From assembly GCA_014529385.2 (NCBI GenBank), contig CM043963.1, forward strand, positions 70,758,412 through 70,822,411: 64,000 nucleotides of DNA, in the 5' to 3' direction. The position numbers were made by a program, and so were the translations under genes. Under the pieces are notes generated by a model. It searched no databases. It was given only the letters and a program-made list of their open reading frames with translations, and was not told the origin of the DNA. The stretch comes from Adiantum capillus-veneris (Eukaryota > Streptophyta > Polypodiopsida > Polypodiales > Pteridaceae). Positions 12,685-22,329 of this stretch are shown here, one piece after another; positions within the stretch are counted from its first letter, which is position 1; each line of letters begins with the position of its first letter.

Positions 12685-13134
12685 TCTCTTTTACCTTTCT
12701 CCTAGTGCTAAATGCCCTTGTTAAATCCCTCCTAACTTGTGGACATAATGCAAGAAATTGAGGCCATGAGATATCAGGACCCTTACCTCTCATGTCTTCC
12801 AACAGGTTGTATGGAGCCATTCCATGTCCAAGAGGAAAGTCTTGGAGGTTGATACGAAGTCTAGTCCTCTTAGCTTCCTTGGTCTCCTTTGCCTTCTTTT
12901 CTCGTCCATGGTCACTTTGTGATGTAACTCCTTCTTTCTCCTTACCTTTCCCTCGGCCACGCTTAATGCCATTTGCTTCCATGTCAACCTCTCTTGAATT
13001 TGTCACCTCTACCACATGCACGTTTGGGTCTGGCAAAGGTGGAACTCCTTCCACTCCTTGTGGAGGTGGTCTTGCTCCATTTGGAATTTGTACAGAAGCA
13101 CCTACTCCACCTAGATACATTACGGGGAATGCGC
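12659..13134 (-). pseudogene. Gy-A Gag C-terminal / gag-protease linker
   Basis: Only the last part of gag remains. It is proline-rich near FPVMYLGG, then strongly basic (KRGRGKGKEKE, REKKAKETKEAKR), and ends with ISWPQFLALCPQVRRDL, a linker block that precedes the protease in Gy-A and in altered form in Gy-E (QLLALNPKLRQQW). The upstream end is cut at 13134 by the Gy-B LTR, and the first nine or ten codons of the open frame are LTR sequence. A frameshift separates it from the protease. Confidence 0.72.
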
Positions 13135-13335
13135 TGTCGAGAAATTTGCGGTCTTGCCAGGAAAGCACCGGGCTTATGGCTGTGAGAGTTTGTGAGAGAA
13201 CTCAACAAAAACTATATGAAGGAGTTAAACCATAGATGCCATGAAGACTAGGGTTTGGAAAGAAGTGCAATCAAAGAAGCCTCACTCTTTCTCTCTTGCA
13301 CTCACACACACAAAGAAAGAACACAAAAGAGAATG

Positions 13336-13548
13336 TCAAAACAATACAAAAATGAAAACATCAAGGCTATGGTCATATCGTATCATGGGTAATATGAAAG
13401 GGTTAATAGATGAGTTAATGGAATTCAATCTTGGCTGACCAAATAGGCTACAAATTGTTCTTTGGAATTGTAGTTTTGTGCTTACCATAATATATATATT
13501 TTGTCTAGTGATTGGGATAAATTGTGTGTACAAATCCTCTTGGTTCAT
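13336..13548 (-). CDS. LTR-leader small ORF B (70 aa), 3' LTR copy
   Basis: This small ORF lies in sense inside the Gy-B LTR, about 0.55-1 kb downstream of the TATA box, so it would be in transcribed sequence. It is related to ORF A just upstream: about 24 identities over the last 53 residues, sharing S-x-K, F-Q, I, LFG, RLN, ILP, Y, S-x-DV and L. Its ATG overlaps the ORF A stop as ATGA (13545-13548). The other LTR (21340-21552) keeps the frame open with four substitutions. I recognise no domain, signal peptide or transmembrane segment. Function unknown. Existence of a protein is inferred from conservation only. Confidence 0.55.
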   Translation of the reverse strand: MNQEDLYTQFIPITRQNIYIMVSTKLQFQRTICSLFGQPRLNSINSSINPFILPMIRYDHSLDVFIFVLF

Positions 13549-13763
13549 AGCAAGATAACTACGCTTACGTCAAAAGAAAAGTTATAGTCTATAAGAGGTA
13601 GTATGATGGGATCGGGTGATAGAAGTATTTCATTAAGCCTTTCTGGGCCAAAGAGAAACACTATACGTTGTTGAAAGTGTATTTTACGGCTAATCCATAC
13701 GTTAATTCTAATAGATCGTATAGAGTGAAAGCAATAGAAATGATCATCATGTGGGTTATTCAT
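13545..13763 (-). CDS. LTR-leader small ORF A (72 aa), 3' LTR copy
   Basis: This is the first of two overlapping sense ORFs in the Gy-B LTR. Conserved core motifs are INVWISRKIHFQQRIVFLFG (residues 20-39) and ILPLIDY...SFDV (54-66). An ORF of exactly the same length occurs in TRG at 56821-57039, with about 36 of 72 identical residues and no gaps, although the two elements are otherwise different. The copy in the other LTR (21549-21767) has four substitutions, mostly conservative. It is rich in aromatic and aliphatic residues with several Arg and Lys. Function unknown; an RNA-binding or packaging role is only speculation from its leader position. Confidence 0.6.
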   Translation of the reverse strand: MNNPHDDHFYCFHSIRSIRINVWISRKIHFQQRIVFLFGPERLNEILLSPDPIILPLIDYNFSFDVSVVILL

Positions 13764-15139
13764 TTAGGATAGTATGTGAGAAATTTAGATATGAGAGAAG
13801 TGAAGAGATGAGAAGTTTCCCTCCCAAGCCCTATTCTTGCCCGTAGGCAATAAGGATACTGCGGGGAGAGATGTACCTGTAGCAAAGAGAACCTAGAGTT
13901 TGCAGAGAGGATGAATTACTAAGAATGAGAGAGATAGGTTTGCTTAAGGAGATGAGATTAGATACATATATATATGTTGGATTAGAGACGAAAAAGAAAA
14001 CAACAAGAAATCAAGAAAACATCAATGTAGAACACATCTTACTTGACAAACCCTTCGGCACCATTATTGATGGAGAGAGAAGAAGAGTGGATAATTCCAC
14101 TTTGATTGATACACCAAGTGCAAGACCTTCTTTGATTAGAGTTGATGTTCCAAGGTTAGCTTGTTGCAAGAATGGCTAGTCTCCCTCTAGGAGAAAGTGT
14201 AGGCTTGGGCTTATGTTAATGGCTAAGTACAATTAGGCATTACTACTCACTCCCTCAAGAATTCCTCTCATCAATGGCTTGAATGCTTGAGTTCCTTTTC
14301 AAGGAAGAAGAGGTCCACTTTTATAGGTGAAGGGAACCCCCAAGGGTTTACACAAGAAGAGAGGAGCGAATGTGAATAGGAATTGGAAAAGTTGGAAATG
14401 AGCTGTCCGTGCATGATGTGGGCAGACTGGGGTCCAGTATTTTGCTCACATCTCCTCAACCGTGGCTCCAAATAAAAAAGTAAGAATATGGGCAGAAACT
14501 TCAGCCCATTAGCTACGATTTTCATTTTAAAAATATTTTCCAATTCGGATTGGAACCTTGTGTAAAAAATTCATCAAAATATGGTCCATTTCTGGCAACA
14601 AAAGTCTTCCTGTGGTCCCCTTAGCCTATACTTTCATTTAATTTCAAAGGACACCTCATGCCATATGAAAGCATGACATTGCTCCTTGACAAAGTTTTGT
14701 AATCATGCTTGCAATAATGCATTAAAATAAGTGTATCTTTGAAATCATGCCACCTAGTGTCCCACTAGGATTTGATTCCCTCCTAGTAGCTATTTAAAAA
14801 GAAATATAAGAAAAGTATAAAAAATACATAGAATATATATATATTGGAGTTTACCCTAGATATAGGATCTAGCTAGGGTGTGAGATGATAATGAGATAGT
14901 AGAAATAAAGAATCAATGCTTTTTGCCCCAAGTTAAAGAGGCGGAGCTATTGAGCTTTTCCCATAGTATTTTCTGATGGTAAAGTTACCCTTGAGAAAAA
15001 TAATAGGATGAGATAGAAGGCTTATTATTATACTTAAATATGCATATGTAAATTATAGGAAAGATAATTATGTATCTAAAAAGTTACAAGATAGATCTTG
15101 TAGCATGCGTTCCCACTATGTACGTGTCACAGCACGACA

Positions 15140-15151
15140 TCCACCCCCTCT
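15140..15151 (-). other. Gy-B polypurine tract
   Basis: AGAGGGGGTGGA on the minus strand directly precedes the 3' LTR start TGTCGTGC. Confidence 0.9.
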
Positions 15152-15197
15152 AAACCTGCACATCCTCCGGTATGTGCCACATTTTTTCTTTGTAAGA

Positions 15198-16393
15198 TCA
15201 GCCCTCTTGTACATCTTCCTTGCTTTCTTCTTCACTGGATGATTCCAAATCTTCATCTTCACTTTGATCTTTACCTGTGGTTTTCTCTTCCTCCTCATCA
15301 ACATCTTCTGGATCATTGTCTCCTCTTCTCTTAAACATTTTGATCCTTTTTCCTGCAATGGGAATCTTTACTTCTGTACCATCTAGTTTAGACAAGCTGT
15401 AAGTAGCATTTTCATACACATGCTTTACAACATACGGTCCAAACCATCTTTTTGAAAACTTACGAATGACTGTGTGCTGGTTATCAAGGCTACTATCATA
15501 CACCAAAACCCAGTCACCTTTGTCAATTGCTTTGCTCCTAAGTCGATGTCGCTTATCAAAGTATTCATTGTTTTTCAACCTTGCATTTTTGAGTCGTTCT
15601 TTTGCAGCTTCAATGTCTCCAGGTCTTCTCTCTAGCTGCCTTATACGCAGTGCAAGGAGATCTTCCCTGCTAAGCCCCTCTTGCCAAGGTAGTACATTCC
15701 GTGTGGGAATTGTATCTTCAATCGGCATCACTGGCTTTTGACCATACATTAGCTCCGCAGGCATGTAGCCAGTTACTGAGCTATGTGTTGTACAATCAGC
15801 CCATAAAGCATATGGTAATAGTTTTGGCCACTCACCAACTCTTCCTTCACAAGCCTTTGCCAAAGCTTTGATGATAGGAGGATGCCCTCTTTCACTCTTT
15901 CCATTGCCTTCAGGGTTGTAAGCTGTAGTAAGAGAAAGCTTGATTCCTAATCTAGAAAAGAACTCCCTTGCTTCTTCGGCATCTAGTTCACCTGTATCTG
16001 GAGTGATTTTTCCCACACAACCATAACGGCAAATCACCTCATCAAGAAGGAATTTGCACATAGCTTCTGTGGTTTTAGCTCTTAATGCTCTTCCTTCAAC
16101 CTGGTTAGTTAGGTCCTCTCGTGCAAGAACCAAGTATCTCATCTGCCAGAGTCCTAGAGGCATTGTGACTAGATCCACAACCCATTTATAGTGCATGGCT
16201 AGTGGATATGTAGGGTGCAATCCATCACGATGTCAGACATTTGAATACATTTGACAAGTTACACATGACTCTACAAATTGAGATACATCTTTATACATAC
16301 CCTTCCACCAATATTTTTCTTTCAACTTGGAGAAGGTTGCCCACACACCCCTGTGTCCAGCCCATAGACTCGCATGAAACTCTTGCATGAGCT
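15198..16393 (-). pseudogene. Gy-B integrase
   Basis: The N-terminal zinc region (QEFHASLWAGHRG, then SCVTCQ) is seen at about 16393-16240. A TGA near 16225 separates it from the core. In the core ORF (16220-15198) the catalytic residues are D16 (WVVDLVTMP), D75 (TPDTGE) and E110 (GNGKSERGH), a D-x34-E spacing. The C-terminal part (about 225-290) has the GDWVLVYD and KRWFGPYVV blocks of gypsy integrases. It ends in an acidic tail (SEDEDLESSSEEESKED). ERGH after the catalytic Glu and the overall spacing resemble fungal gypsy integrases. It would insert Gy-B cDNA. Confidence 0.85.
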
Positions 16394-17188
16394 TTACTTG
16401 AGTCTCTTTTTTACATATAACCCGTGTGGTGTAGCACCCTTTTGTTTAGGATGCTTCCACAAGTAACTATCCCTCAAAAAGTACCCATATGCTTTCCTGC
16501 GTATCCTCTTGAATTCTTGTTCAGACCAATCATCCTGTTTTGTTAGAGTACTCAAGTAGCTTCCAATAGAAAGCCAATCACCTTCATAAAGATCTTTCAA
16601 GAAAAATTCAAGTGAATTATTCATGCAGACATTGTTACCTTTGACATGAGAGATATAATAGAACTTTGTACCTACATCATCTCCCTCATCAATCATTTGT
16701 GACTCATCTTCATACCTTGCCCTTGATAGCATATCTGCCACTGTATTGTATTTACCTGCAATGTGCTTAAACTCAAGATTTAGGGACTTTATGTAGGCAA
16801 TCCACCGCAACATAGCAATGTCTGGAGTTGAGCAGCTTGTAATCATCCCAAGAAGTGGTAGACAATCTGTTTCTACAACCACACATGCACCAATTAGGTA
16901 CTCTTTCCCACTTTTCAAGGCTGTAACCATACCCCATAACTCTCTCTTTATCTGTGGATAGTTTCTTTGGTGAGCACTTAGCACCTTTGCTCCAAATCTT
17001 ACCACATACCTGTGTCCTTCTTTGTCATCTTGCCCTATTGCCCATCCAATCCCTGTAGGACTGGTGTCTACTATCACAATTACTGGCCTTTGACACTCAT
17101 AGTCTACCTTTCTCAAAGTTGTTGCTGACTGGAGCAACTCCTTTAGTTTTTTCATGGATTTTACATGTGCTTCTGTCCATTTAAAGTT
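16394..17188 (-). pseudogene. Gy-B RNase H
   Basis: RNase H sequence follows RT in frame after TAG at 17189-17191. Recognisable parts are IVDTSPTGIGWAIGQ (catalytic Asp), KRELWGMVTALKSGKEYLIG (catalytic Glu) and VETDCLPLLGM (Asp), then GKYNTVADMLSRARY. The unusual ELWG..AL..YLIG form matches the RNase H of fungal-type gypsy elements. The C-terminal 90 residues lead to the integrase zinc region with a frameshift near 16394. Confidence 0.82.
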
Positions 17189-18633
17189 CTAATTCTTTCT
17201 AAGCAGCTGATAAAGAGGATCAGCTACATGTGCATAATGTGGAATCCAAATAACATAGAAGACACATGCTCCCAGAAACCTTCTAACCTCAGTGATGCTA
17301 GTGCACGTTTCTTTCATTCTTTGGATGGCATCTACCTTTGTTGGACAAGGTTTCCTACCATATGGCCCGCACATGTGCCCCACAATAAGCACTTCATTGA
17401 CACCAAACATAGACTTTTTCCCTGACAATGTAAGATTCACTTCTTCCAACCTAGACAAAATTTTATCACAATCATTTATGTGATTTACCACAAACCTGCG
17501 ACATCCCTTGAGATCCAAAGATTCATCTTTGTCACTTTCTTCACATCCTTTGATAGGCAAATCATCAATGAAAGGCATTGTGATTTGAGGAATAAAGTCA
17601 CGTAAGACCTTATTCATCCCATTCATCATATGTGCAACTGAGTTGGTTGCTCCCTGTGGCAAGGTACACATCCTTACCAAACCCAAAGGTGTCCTCATGG
17701 TTGTCAAGTCTCTGCTTTCGATTGCAAGCTGAAATTGATCATACCATGAGTAGAGATCCCACATTGAGTAGATTTCCCTCCCTGCAAATGCCTCTGCAAA
17801 CTCATCCACAATTGGACCTGTACCTACATTTCTAATTGTCACCTTGTTCACTGGTTGCATATCTTGGATGAAGCGTAGAGAACCATTCTTCTTCGGAACT
17901 GTGAACCACCTGTTTGAGTATGGAGCACAAGAAGGCTCCAAGATTCCCATTTTGATAGCTCTACTAACTTTGGTAAATGAGCCTTTGGAACCAGAATAGG
18001 CCGGAGATTCCAAGGCACATGCGATATTGTGAAAATTACCATAGGAGCTACAATAGAAGGATCAACACATCCTATCTCATGTGGCTCAAATGCAAAAGCC
18101 TTACCATGCTTTGAAAGCATTTCTTTGAAGCACTTTATCTCCTCTTGTGTTAGAAACTCCTTGCGACCAATTTGCAAGTCTTGGAAAGACTCCTTTGTGA
18201 AGGTATGCCCAATCTTTTTAGGATTCCTCAAACTTGGTTGTAAAGAATACTGCTCAATCTTTTCCCTGTTGTTGGGTGGTAAGGGTGAAGCTACTGGTTT
18301 CACCTTCTTTGCTACACTCTTGTATTTAGTTTCAACATGGACTTCTGGGCCAATTGTTTGGCTTTCTTTAAAGGCTTCTATTACCTGATACATTTCCATA
18401 GAGCAAACTTCCACAACTTCATTTTCAAGATGCAAATTAGACCCCATTATAGCATCAAGCTCACCCATAGTATCTACAAAAGAAACTTGTTCACACAAAC
18501 CCAAAACATTTTCAGTAGGCTCTAGCAACCCACTCTTTTTCATGATTATTTGTACATTATGCACATATTGCCTCTCACATCTCTTCAAATCTTCAAGTTT
18601 TGTAAAACATACTGATCCATTCTTTGTTACCAA
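17189..18633 (-). pseudogene. Gy-B reverse transcriptase
   Basis: The N-terminal part lies in one frame (18633 to about 17950) and the polymerase core in another (about 17990-17189), so one small indel lies near 17950-17990. Core motifs are WFTVPKKNGSLRFIQDMQPVN, AFAGREIYSMWDLYSWYDQF (first catalytic Asp), RDLTTMRTPLG, LPQGATNSVAHM and the catalytic FIDD (148-151) followed by LPIKG. RDLTTF-like, TNSV and FIDD-x-P-IKG signatures, and the later CTSITEVRRFLGAC, are typical of gypsy elements known from fungi. The frame ends at TAG 17189-17191. Confidence 0.9.
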
Positions 18634-18826
18634 GGAGCTCGTTGAAAACGCTTCACCTATTTTTGGATCAGGCGAGACCCTTTTTCTTTCTGTACCACTG
18701 CAATCCCGCTTTACAATGGTACTTGGCCAAAACTCATCATTTCTCTATGATCATGAAACTCTTTGCTCACCTTTGGTAGAGGATGTTCTCTGAGGTTGCC
18801 ACGATTTCTTTCATGGTTCACACAAA
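18634..18826 (-). other. Gy-B protease-RT spacer
   Basis: About 190 bp between the protease and RT frames contain stops in all minus frames. A frameshifted linker is likely. Confidence 0.5.
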
Positions 18827-19180
18827 CTATGAGAAATTGGATAGCTCGTTTACCATCTTTCTACGTATCCTAGCATATGCTGAACCATCATCCATTACCT
18901 TTGTTTCCATTCGAACTCCCACAATGTAGGGATGTCCAAGGATGAGATGATATGAAGATGTATCTTGTACAAAGAAGTTTTGGTCAATCTTTACATCACC
19001 TATTGTTACCTTCACACCTGGACATGCTGCATACAATTCACCGGATGAATTGTTTGCCACTTTTACCATCTAGCCATGATATGTGTCCATTAGCCATTTG
19101 CACTTGTTGTAGAGACTCTTTGACATTATGTTTATTTCTGAACCATGGTCAATCAAGGCAACAAATGGCTCTTCAAGATC
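18827..19180 (-). pseudogene. Gy-B aspartic protease
   Basis: The active-site region reads FVALIDHGSEINIMS on the minus strand, with His-Gly where Ser-Gly or Thr-Gly is usual, at about 19170-19125. The frame is broken by TAG at 19070-19072 and continues in phase through DQNFFVQDTSSYHLILGHPY, the second retropepsin block (ILG.P). It ends at 18827. The enzyme would process Gag-Pol. Because the catalytic Asp is kept, the His may be a lineage feature or a mutation. Confidence 0.75.
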
Positions 19181-20710
19181 ACCTACCTTGACCAAAGTTT
19201 CTGTAGTAGCCCTTGCCCAATGACTTCGTGAATAGTAACTCCTAGGAATATCTTCAACCTCTTCATCATCATTTGAGAAATGCACTTGCTTCACTCTCCC
19301 ACTAGATTGGTAGCATCCTACCACAGCTCCATCATTCTCCTTATTTTGCAGTTGCATCCCTTGTGTCTTTGAGGTTTCCCCTTCAACCTGTGGACGAGAA
19401 ACTTCAGCGAGGGTTTGCCTCTTCCTCTTGATGATGGCAATGATCTCCTCATGGAATTCACGCTTTGCAATGCCAAGAACTTCTCCCAGAGTAAACTCAA
19501 TCTTGGTATTCAAGATCCTTTCCTCCAAGACTTTCTTTAAATCTGTAGCAACCTCAATATCAGATTGTAGTTTATAAGTTGGGCCTTTTGTCTTACCTTT
19601 TGTTGGCTCTTTCTTCTTTCCTGTTGTAGACTCCTCCATGAGTACTTCAGGTGGAGATGCTCCTTGTGTTGAGGGTGTTTGAGAAGGCATTGAGTCGCTT
19701 CTTCCCCCACCTCTAGAAGCTCTTTTTGATGTTCCTTCATCAGCATTCTCACGTCTGCGCTTCTCTTCTACAATCGCCTCATTTTGTTGGCATTTTGTAA
19801 TGTAGGCATGCACTGACAATGAGTCCACTGGATCATTCCATCCTGTTTCTAGACGTATGCAATCGCCTGCTTCATGTAGAATCTCTTTTGTAAGCTTTCC
19901 CTTTTTAGCTACTTGCATGACATTTGGACAAATTTGACCATGGTGGTCACTCACCTCTTCTTCACAAAAATGTTCAATTTTTACTCCATAAGTAGCTGCC
20001 TCAACTGAAGAGGTGGCATGCTTGGTTGCCATATCTTCAACTAAGGTTTGCATTCCCCCCTTCCCAAAGTTAGTTCTCAAGGGTAGACCTATCTCTCTTA
20101 AGTGGATTTTACCATCCTTAAAAAAGACAACATCTTTTGACAAAGCATCACTAAAATCATCACAATCCCTTCTTACATGGTCTGTACTATCACACCAAAT
20201 ACATCTATTAACAAACCCTTCTTTGGGCTGTTGTCTTTGCCTAGGAAGTGGCCCTAATGGTTGGCCTTTTTCTTCAAGCTTTGCAAACTTCACCTTCAAG
20301 TCATGCATTCCCTTCACAAGCTCATCTAGCATGGACTCATCAAACTTAGGAGCGATAAAAGTAGGCTTTACCATTTTGTCAGAAGTTGAGGTGGAAGGAC
20401 TTGTAGTGTTTACTACCATCTTGTCCCTTTTTCTTTGTCGTTTGGCAAGCAGCGAGATAGCACCTTCAACCTCATTCCAGTCGGTCTTTAGTCCTTGCTC
20501 AGCATCTTTATCTTCAAGAAGAAGCTCCAAATTTTCTTGAAACTCTTTACTTGCAGCTTGTAAGAAAAGATCTGTCTTCTCTGCATCTAGTGTGGCCCTT
20601 TCTGTCCTAGTGAGTTGTGCATAGCGCCGCTCAAATTTCCTAAGTAGCTCTCTTATTGATAGTCCTTGCTTTGGCTTGACTACCCATTCTAAGAATGTCC
20701 TTTTGGTCAC
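19070..20710 (-). pseudogene. Gy-B Gag, C-terminal part with zinc knuckle, into protease
   Basis: This 546-codon frame continues in phase from the first gag ORF after TAG at 20717-20719. It contains the end of capsid (about residues 1-85), a zinc knuckle CIWCDSTDHVRRDC at about 165-178, a charged region with predicted helices (about 380-430) and finally the protease start. Zinc-knuckle sequence IWC-x-S-x2-H-x4-C resembles that of gypsy gags of fungi. The Met shown at 20710 is internal. The frame ends at TAG 19070-19072 inside the protease. Confidence 0.78.
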
Positions 20711-20716
20711 TCTCTC

Positions 20717-21058
20717 CTAGTCCTCCATGAAATATTCATCCTTTAAAGCTACTTTGAGTTCTTCCCAATTTCTCCCATACCCATCTTTAATTACCCTAAC
20801 ATGCTCTCTAATTTCTGGAGCAACTACTAGCTCAAAGCTTTGAATCATCTCACCTTTTGACATGCGATGCAGCTCCATCTCCTTCACATACTTGCGTAAG
20901 TACTTGGTTACATCTTTGCCATTAAACTGATCCATTCTATTGACGACTGCTTGTATGGAATTCATTGTTGAAATCTCCCTTCTTTCAGTGGCATGTTGTT
21001 GTAGCATGAACATTGCAAATGCTTGAAACATTTCCATTGTTGCTGGGTCAAAATGCAT
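20717..21058 (-). pseudogene. Gy-B Gag N-terminal part
   Basis: A 113-codon frame starts 55 nt after the primer-binding site. It contains DQFNGKDVTKYLRKYVKEME, a capsid-like motif of gypsy gags (F.G.D...FL..Y). TAG at 20717-20719 interrupts it and the frame continues in phase with 19070-20710. The start is the first Met after the primer-binding site and there is no upstream alternative in the leader apart from the small ORFs A and B. Confidence 0.75.
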
Positions 21059-21112
21059 ACCCTATTATTCAACATGATCACCCATGGTTACCCACAAAAT
21101 CTCACCCTGGCA

Positions 21113-21132
21113 GTTTCACGTCGGGTTCACCA
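21113..21132 (-). other. Gy-B primer-binding site
   Basis: TGGTGAACCCGACGTGAAAC on the minus strand begins six bases after the end of the 5' LTR. Position and the TGG start fit a tRNA primer site; I cannot assign the tRNA. Confidence 0.7.
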
Positions 21133-21339
21133 AAAATATGTCAAGAAATTTGCGGTCTTGCCAGGAAAGCGCCGGGCTTATGGCTGTGAGAGTTTGTGAG
21201 AGAACTCAACAAAAACTATATGAAGGAGTTAAACCATAGCTGCCATGAAGACTAGGGTTTGGAAAGAAGTGCAATCAAAGAAGACTCACTCTTTCTCTCT
21301 TGCACTCACACACACAAAGAAAGAACACAAAAGAGAATG

Positions 21340-21552
21340 TCAAAACAATACGAAAATGAAAACATCAAGGCTATGGTCATATCGTATCATGGGTAATATG
21401 AAAGGGTTAATAGATGAGTTAATGGCATTCAATCTTGACTGACCAAATAGGCTACGAATTGTTCTTTGGAATTGTAGTTTTGTGCTTACCATAATATATA
21501 TATTTTGTCTAGTGATTGGGATTAATTGTGTGTACAAATCCTCTTGGTTCAT
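21340..21552 (-). CDS. LTR-leader small ORF B (70 aa), 5' LTR copy
   Basis: This copy would be in the 5' leader of Gy-B RNA, about 280 nt upstream of gag. Compared with 13336-13548 it has F-to-L, C-to-R, P-to-S and S-to-A changes and no stop. It overlaps ORF A by ATGA (21549-21552), an arrangement that could allow re-initiation or a minus-one frameshift joining A and B. No known domain. Confidence 0.55.
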   Translation of the reverse strand: MNQEDLYTQLIPITRQNIYIMVSTKLQFQRTIRSLFGQSRLNAINSSINPFILPMIRYDHSLDVFIFVLF

Positions 21553-21767
21553 AGCAAGATAACTATGCTTACGTCAAAAGAAAAGTTATAGTCTATGAGA
21601 GGTAGTATTATAGGATCCGGTGATAGAAGTATTTCATTAAGCCTTTCTGGGCCAAAGAGAAACACTATACGTTGTTGAAAGTGTATTTTACGGCTAATCC
21701 ATACGTTAATTTTAATAGATCGTACAGAGTGAAAACGATAGAAATGATCATCATGTGGGTTATTCAT
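21549..21767 (-). CDS. LTR-leader small ORF A (72 aa), 5' LTR copy
   Basis: This is the first of the two leader ORFs, about 550 nt downstream of the TATA box at 22321-22329. It shares the core INVWISRKIHFQQRIVFLFG with the other LTR copy and is about 50% identical to the TRG leader ORF at 56821-57039. The frame stays open despite about 2% divergence between the LTRs, with substitutions C-to-R, I-to-V, R-to-K and V-to-I. Function unknown. Confidence 0.6.
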   Translation of the reverse strand: MNNPHDDHFYRFHSVRSIKINVWISRKIHFQQRIVFLFGPERLNEILLSPDPIILPLIDYNFSFDVSIVILL

Positions 21768-22320
21768 CTAGGATAGTATGTGAGAAATGTAGATATGAGA
21801 GAAGTGAAGAGATGAGAAGTTTCCCTCCCAAGCCCTATTCTTGCTCGTAGGCAATAAGGATACTGCGGGGAGAAATGTACCTGTAGTAAAGAGAACCTAG
21901 AGTTTGTAGAGAGGATGAATTACTAAGAATGAGAGAGATAGGTTTGCTTAAGGAGATGAGATTAGATACATATATATATGTTGGATTAGAGATGAAAAAG
22001 AAAACAACAAGAAATCAAGAAAACATCAATGTAGAACACATCTTACTTGACAAACCCTTCGGCACCATTATTGATGGAGAGAGAAGAAGAGTGGATAATT
22101 CCAATTTGATTGATACACCAAGTGCAAGACCTTCTTTGATTAGAGTTGATCTTCCAAGGTTAGCTTGTTGCAAGAATGGCTAGTCTCCCTCTAGGAGAAA
22201 GTGTAGGCTTGGGCTTATGTTAATGGCTAAGTACAATTAGGCATTACTACTCACTCCCTCAAGAATTCCTCTCATCAATGGCTTGAATGCTTGAGTTCCT
22301 TTTCAACAAAGAAGAGGTCC

Positions 22321-22329
22321 CCTTTTATA
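22321..22329 (-). promoter_or_regulatory. Gy-B LTR TATA box
   Basis: TATAAAAGG on the minus strand lies about 815 bp into the LTR. The other LTR has TATAAAAGT at 14317-14325. Transcription would start about 30 bp downstream, placing ORFs A and B in the 5' leader. Confidence 0.65.

Larger units (their letters stand above)
2385..13134 (-). mobile_element. Gy-A: Ty3/gypsy element, 5' part missing, interrupted by Co-A
   Basis: On the minus strand the order is gag end, protease, RT, RNase H, archaeal-type RNase H, integrase, polypurine tract, LTR, which is gypsy order. The copia element Co-A interrupts the second RNase H at 6598-10440. The 5' end (5' LTR, most of gag) is absent because the sequence switches at 13134 to a Gy-B LTR. 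The coding part has several frameshifts and stops, so the copy is dead. The two RNase H domains and the DGGA protease motif fit the Tat-like branch of plant gypsy elements, which is inference. Confidence 0.85.
13135..15139 (-). repeat. Gy-B 3' LTR (2005 bp)
   Basis: Plus-strand ends are TGTCGAG and CACGACA. The copy at 21139-23143 has the same length. Seven differences are visible in the first ~305 bp, so divergence is about 2%. The element is coded on the minus strand, so this is its 3' LTR. A TATA box (TATAAAAGT, minus) lies at 14317-14325. The LTR encloses two small sense ORFs (13336-13763). Confidence 0.95.

Noticed and set aside
13925-14179. Plus-strand 84-codon ORF in each Gy-B LTR (also 21929-22183)
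   Set aside because: It is open in both copies but antisense to the element and has no relative elsewhere, unlike ORFs A and B; LTR identity alone explains it.
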